From: Candidatus Methanoplasma cognatum
GTDB taxonomy: Archaea > Thermoplasmatota > Thermoplasmata > Methanomassiliicoccales > Methanomethylophilaceae
DNA: 64,000 bases
Reading direction: 5' to 3'
Assembly (NCBI GenBank): GCA_009777615.1
Contig: WRLM01000003.1
Span: 1 to 64,000 of the forward strand
Positions 61,121-64,000 of the stretch are shown here, piece after piece. The position numbers and the translations under genes were made by a program. Each line of letters opens with the position of its first letter. Position 1 is the first letter of the stretch. The notes under the pieces were generated by a model that searched no databases, was not told the origin of the DNA, and was given only the letters and a program-made list of their open reading frames with translations.

Positions 61121-61384
61121 TCACTCTGAAAGCGAGACCTCTACAAGTCCGTCGTCGAATTTGACGGCCTTGACGGTCACTTTCGACGGAGGGTTCCTTA
61201 TCCCGTTCTGCCAGATCCTCTCGTTAAGGGAGGCATCTATCCAAACGTTATCCTCGTCGACCTTCATGTGTCTCATGATGTAGGACCTGACCTCTTTTAT
61301 TGCGCGGGCGGACCTCTTCGTGCGGGGGGCCAGCTTTGTCTTTCTGAGAGGTATGGTCATTATCCTTTCGATCTCATCTGCCAT
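61121..61384 (-). CDS. rpl31e: Ribosomal protein L31e
   Basis: 87 residues. The start MADEIERIMTIPLRKTKLAP and the helix RAIKEVRSYIMRHMKVD are typical, as is WIDASLNERIWQNG. It is part of the large subunit near the tunnel exit. ATG 61384 lies five bases after rpl39e. Confidence 0.97.
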   Translation of the reverse strand: MADEIERIMTIPLRKTKLAPRTKRSARAIKEVRSYIMRHMKVDEDNVWIDASLNERIWQNGIRNPPSKVTVKAVKFDDGLVEVSLSE

Positions 61385-61389
61385 ATTCC

Positions 61390-61545
61390 TCACTCCTTCA
61401 GTTTGGTCATGCGCCATGATCTTCTCTTGGGGTGGCGCAGGAACTGTCTGTTCGTTCTCATCATGACCCATGCGGGCACGCGGCGGTTCTGTTTAATCTT
61501 TTTATTAAGCCTGCCTTTCATCGCAGGCGGTTTTGTACTGGACAT
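61390..61545 (-). CDS. rpl39e: Ribosomal protein L39e
   Basis: 51 residues, highly basic. It reads [20 protein letters not shown], then [13 protein letters not shown] and [10 protein letters not shown], the whole L39e family pattern. Lines the exit tunnel. The gene is easy to miss because a longer frame runs upstream; GGAGATG before ATG 61545 marks the start. Confidence 0.97.
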   Translation of the reverse strand: MSSTKPPAMKGRLNKKIKQNRRVPAWVMMRTNRQFLRHPKRRSWRMTKLKE

Positions 61546-61547
61546 CG

Positions 61548-61877
61548 TCATCTCCTCTCTATCTTGATCTCCCGCTGTTGGGGCATGATCTTCTTTAGAA
61601 TGTCTCTGAGCATGGCGTCCGTTATCACTCCCTGCAGCCGTCCGCTCTGTGCGAGCTGGATCAGCTGCATCTCCACCATGTTGGCCTGTTCCGGGCTGGC
61701 AAGTTTTATGTTTGCCAGCCTGTCCCTCGCCTCGGGGGTGAGTATCTGTCTGAGTACGGACTGCTTCTGCATCTCGAATTGTCTGGCCTGTTCCTCCTGC
61801 GCGGCCTGGTTTGACTGCTGCGCCTGGACCTCTTCCATCCTTCTCCTTCTGAGTGCTTCCAATTCGGGATCTTCCAT
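61548..61877 (-). CDS. PDCD5-family DNA-binding protein
   Basis: 109 residues. Charged N-terminal helix ([17 protein letters not shown]), Gln-rich linker, then [39 protein letters not shown], the PDCD5 core. Archaeal members bind DNA. ATG 61877 has AAGGTG six bases upstream; ATG 61892 overlaps the rps19e stop. Standard place in the archaeal S19e-PDCD5-L39e-L31e-aIF6 order. Confidence 0.95.
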   Translation of the reverse strand: MEDPELEALRRRRMEEVQAQQSNQAAQEEQARQFEMQKQSVLRQILTPEARDRLANIKLASPEQANMVEMQLIQLAQSGRLQGVITDAMLRDILKKIMPQQREIKIERR

Positions 61878-61888
61878 GCCTGACACCT

Positions 61889-62317
61889 TCATTCCTTTCT
61901 TTCGTCGAAGACCTCTTTTGCAGTGTTGTCAAGCAGCGACTGGCCCGCCGGGCTTATCATGCGGCCCTGCTTGCTTGTCGGCAGGAGATATCCGGCCGCC
62001 TCAAGCTGCATCATACATTTCCTCGCGATATTCCGGCTCCCTTTGACCGCCCTGTTGGGCATCGAACCCTTATCAGCGGACCCGCCGTATTCGGCGGCGA
62101 GCTTGGAGGACCCTAAGGGCCCCTTTACATAGAGCTTCCTGAGAATGGAGGCGGCCCTTGTGTACCACCAGTCCTCCTGCGTAGGCGCCCTTTCGGTGTG
62201 CCTGCCGGTCTTTGCGAACTCCGCCCAGCTCGGAGGGGTGATCTTATCGTTTCCCTTCAGTTTCTCCGCTGTTTTGAGTATGAGTTCGTCGGCAGGAACG
62301 TCATAGACTGTTACCAT
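61889..62317 (-). CDS. rps19e: Ribosomal protein S19e
   Basis: 142 residues. [55 protein letters not shown] and [19 protein letters not shown] are the S19e blocks. Member of the small subunit, needed for its maturation. ATG 62317 has GAGG seven bases upstream; a TATA-like TTTTATATAACA near 62383-62394 starts the operon, with a leader of about 45-50 bases. Confidence 0.97.
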   Translation of the reverse strand: MVTVYDVPADELILKTAEKLKGNDKITPPSWAEFAKTGRHTERAPTQEDWWYTRAASILRKLYVKGPLGSSKLAAEYGGSADKGSMPNRAVKGSRNIARKCMMQLEAAGYLLPTSKQGRMISPAGQSLLDNTAKEVFDERKE

Positions 62318-62413
62318 ATTCATTCCTCGTATTTTGTCAGGAAGCGTGTCCCCGACAATCACGGACTTTGGTATAAGGGATGTTATATAAAAGCATAGCT
62401 GACTGAACATAAT

Positions 62414-62473
62414 GTAAAACCGACCCCGCACGTCCGGCCAGGCCCCCGTGCGGCCTGCGGGAGAAATTCCCGC
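62414..62473 (-). terminator. Terminator after DUF2207 gene
   Basis: On the minus strand GCGGGA/TCCCGC (62457-62462 with 62468-62473) and then CCGCACG/CGTGCGG (62426-62432 with 62447-62453) form two hairpins, followed by GGTTTTAC (62414-62421). It separates the DUF2207 gene from the rps19e promoter. Nothing else is seen in 62318-62586. Confidence 0.6.
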
Positions 62474-62586
62474 CACGGCATGAAAGATAAGCGTCCTTCA
62501 TGATATCCGTGGGAAGGAGTATCTTATCGAAGTATATGAATTGAACTGTTACCCCCGTTCTCTACGATGCCGGTAGCGGGCCATGA

Positions 62587-63999
62587 TCACCTGTGGCCTC
62601 CGCCCCCTCCTCCAAAACCTCCGCCTCCGCCGCCGGTAAATCCACCTCCGCCGCCGCTGCTGAAACCTCCTCCGCTGCTGCCTCCCCCGCCTCCGCGGAC
62701 GAATGCCGTATACGAGGCCTGGTTGATCGAAGAGATACTTTGAGAGAGTCCGCCGACACTGTGGAGCACGTACATGTAGGTGAGAGTGTTCAAGCTCGAG
62801 CCGTACATTCCTGGCTCGGCGAACCGCACGTCCAGCTCCTTGATCACCTTGTCGGCCGCTCCGAGGGCAGCCGCATAGACCAGATGCTGTTCCCAGAGCG
62901 GGAGTTCCATGGCCCGTCTTTCTTTCATCAGCGTCATGTCTGTGTAGAACTTTTTCAGCGCAAGGACCTTTGCGCGTTCATCCTCGCCCTTGACGGTGAG
63001 GGGGCGGGATGTCCTTTCTGCGACGGCCGCCGACAACACGGCGATGATGAAAGAGATAAAGATGGCGGCCGGAATATAGTCAAAGAAATCAATGAAAGCG
63101 GCGATGCCTATGACCGGAACCGTCAGGATAAGCGGTATGAGAGGGATAATCTTCCACTTCGAATTCCGCCTCCCCAGAGCGTCATCGACATAACTGCCCG
63201 CATTGAATTCCTGTCTGTCGATCTCCGACAGCCGTATGTGATCCGCCGAGCCGCCTGCAACAGCTTTCTTTACCTGACTGAGCGTGATCCTGATATCGTC
63301 CTGTCCTTTCACGGTGCAAAAGAGCATGTTGTAAACGCCACGTTCGAATCTTGTCATAGGCGCGTCCCCGTTGAGGGAAACGAAAACGATCTCCTTTCCC
63401 GCGCCCGCCTCGATCGCAATTATTTTCTGAACCGCTAAATTCAGAACGGTGGCGGTTATCCTGTTGCCGAAACCGGTCCTTGCCAGTTTATAGTAGCCTC
63501 CCAATTGCGCCGCGATGTTCGGTTTGATCGAGGGCAGCTCGCGCAAATACGGCTGATTGAAATTCGGTTTGTTGCGGGGGAGAAGTTTGACCGTTAACAC
63601 AAGGAGCAGCAATGCTGCGGACACCATCGCAACGATAAGCCACATCTGGATGTTTGCCAAAAGGATGACCAGTTCCGTATGCTCGCGGAATTTTCTTTCC
63701 TCATCAAGTATCGAACCGAAGGTTTTGTCCGTCCTTACCGGAGTTATGGAGTACAGTTCCGTCTGCTGGTTGACAACGCGGATCTCGAACATGGTGTATG
63801 CCTGCAGATTTGAACTTTTGAAAACAGCGTTCGCGGTGCCGCCTGCGAACTCGCAGTAGCCATTCGGATCTCCGTGGCCGAAGATGCGCGTTGCTGTCTG
63901 CGTACTGCCCGGCGGCATGGTGACGGTGACCGTCAGATCCTTAAGGTCATCTGAGAAATAGGTGAACACCTTGTAATAAAAATCAACGCAGTCGGAGTA
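62587..63999 (-). CDS. DUF2207-family membrane protein (5' end outside window)
   Basis: At least 470 residues; the frame is still open at the right edge. The visible part has the end of the extracellular DUF2207 domain (LKDLTVTVTMPPGS), a membrane helix (about residues 120-140 of the visible part), a cytosolic domain with KPNIAAQLGGYYKLARTGFGNRITATVLNLAVQK, two further helices and a Gly/Ser-rich tail ending in GGGGGGHR. Bacterial and archaeal DUF2207 proteins are of unknown function. The Gly-rich end is simple-sequence DNA and may vary in length. Confidence 0.85.
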   Translation of the reverse strand, partial: YSDCVDFYYKVFTYFSDDLKDLTVTVTMPPGSTQTATRIFGHGDPNGYCEFAGGTANAVFKSSNLQAYTMFEIRVVNQQTELYSITPVRTDKTFGSILDEERKFREHTELVILLANIQMWLIVAMVSAALLLLVLTVKLLPRNKPNFNQPYLRELPSIKPNIAAQLGGYYKLARTGFGNRITATVLNLAVQKIIAIEAGAGKEIVFVSLNGDAPMTRFERGVYNMLFCTVKGQDDIRITLSQVKKAVAGGSADHIRLSEIDRQEFNAGSYVDDALGRRNSKWKIIPLIPLILTVPVIGIAAFIDFFDYIPAAIFISFIIAVLSAAVAERTSRPLTVKGEDERAKVLALKKFYTDMTLMKERRAMELPLWEQHLVYAAALGAADKVIKELDVRFAEPGMYGSSLNTLTYMYVLHSVGGLSQSISSINQASYTAFVRGGGGGSSGGGFSSGGGGGFTGGGGGGFGGGGGGHR

Positions 64000-64000
64000 C

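Overview
This 64 kb window reads as the chromosome of a methanogenic archaeon of the Thermoplasmata side, most likely order Methanomassiliicoccales. The archaeal signature is dense: thermosome, XPD helicase, RFC large subunit, NreA, Hjc-like resolvase, TYW1/Taw1, MptE, archaeal-type AspRS, FBP aldolase/phosphatase, aIF6, S19e, L31e, L39e, PDCD5 and a 7S SRP RNA. Methanogenesis marker protein 2 and a corrinoid gene run point to a methanogen. The large adhesin with Listeria-Bacteroides type repeats, several Sel1-repeat proteins, bacterial-type PPK/PPX and gut-type accessory genes suggest a host-associated lineage. Every complete CDS called here stops with TGA or TAA except one (the HepT toxin), which fits amber avoidance in a pyrrolysine-decoding genome. 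The order-level assignment is an inference; no rRNA, mcr or pyl gene lies in the window.

Layout. 1-4.1 kb: tail of hemD, a PH-domain membrane protein, an MNT/HEPN toxin-antitoxin pair, and a minus-strand corrinoid run cbiL-cbiH-cbiX. 4.1-9.2 kb: a strong inverted-repeat/RNA-like element, a Sel1-repeat protein, a MazG-like pyrophosphohydrolase, a GNAT and a secreted two-HKD phospholipase D-like protein with a lamin-tail domain. 9.2-14.7 kb: gluconeogenic fbp-tpiA and a 1,082-residue beta-helix adhesin with a problematic N-terminus. 14.7-25.3 kb: aspS, Hjc-like nuclease, hisD-ppk-ppx operon, CDGSH protein, nreA with a structured leader, an SPL-like radical SAM protein and a DUF3788 protein. 25.5-27.5 kb: thermosome and a small coiled-coil protein.

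27.5-31.4 kb is the accessory island: a broken PIN-domain toxin gene, two adjacent paralogous serine recombinases, a SatP-like transporter, a 34-residue membrane peptide, and an 800 bp gene-free stretch in which two diverged 99 bp elements with inverted ends flank a cloverleaf-like sequence closed by a 16 bp stem. This is the best candidate here for an undescribed element.

31.4-43.6 kb: cytosolic trypsin-like protease, a coupled YgiQ / zinc metalloprotease / Sel1 / Sel1 operon, tandem GNATs with a pyridoxal kinase, small membrane and TPR-like proteins, XPD and a BASS transporter. 43.6-49.3 kb: tRNA-Ser(UGA), 23 bp tandem repeats before an AAA/DUF4143 ATPase, nitroreductase, sfsA, an HprK-like kinase coupled to a membrane protein, flavodoxin and DUF1294. 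49.2-55.3 kb: Taw1, RFC-L, a zinc-ribbon membrane protein, an ABC ATPase, an SSS symporter with a 44-residue partner, and the SRP RNA. 55.3-64 kb: methanogenesis marker 2, S2P protease, DUF373-MptE, a metallo-hydrolase, the conserved ribosomal run rps19e-pdcd5-rpl39e-rpl31e-aIF6 and a truncated DUF2207 protein.

Many genes have a TATA-like box about 22-28 bases before the ATG and so look leaderless, which makes the few long structured leaders stand out.
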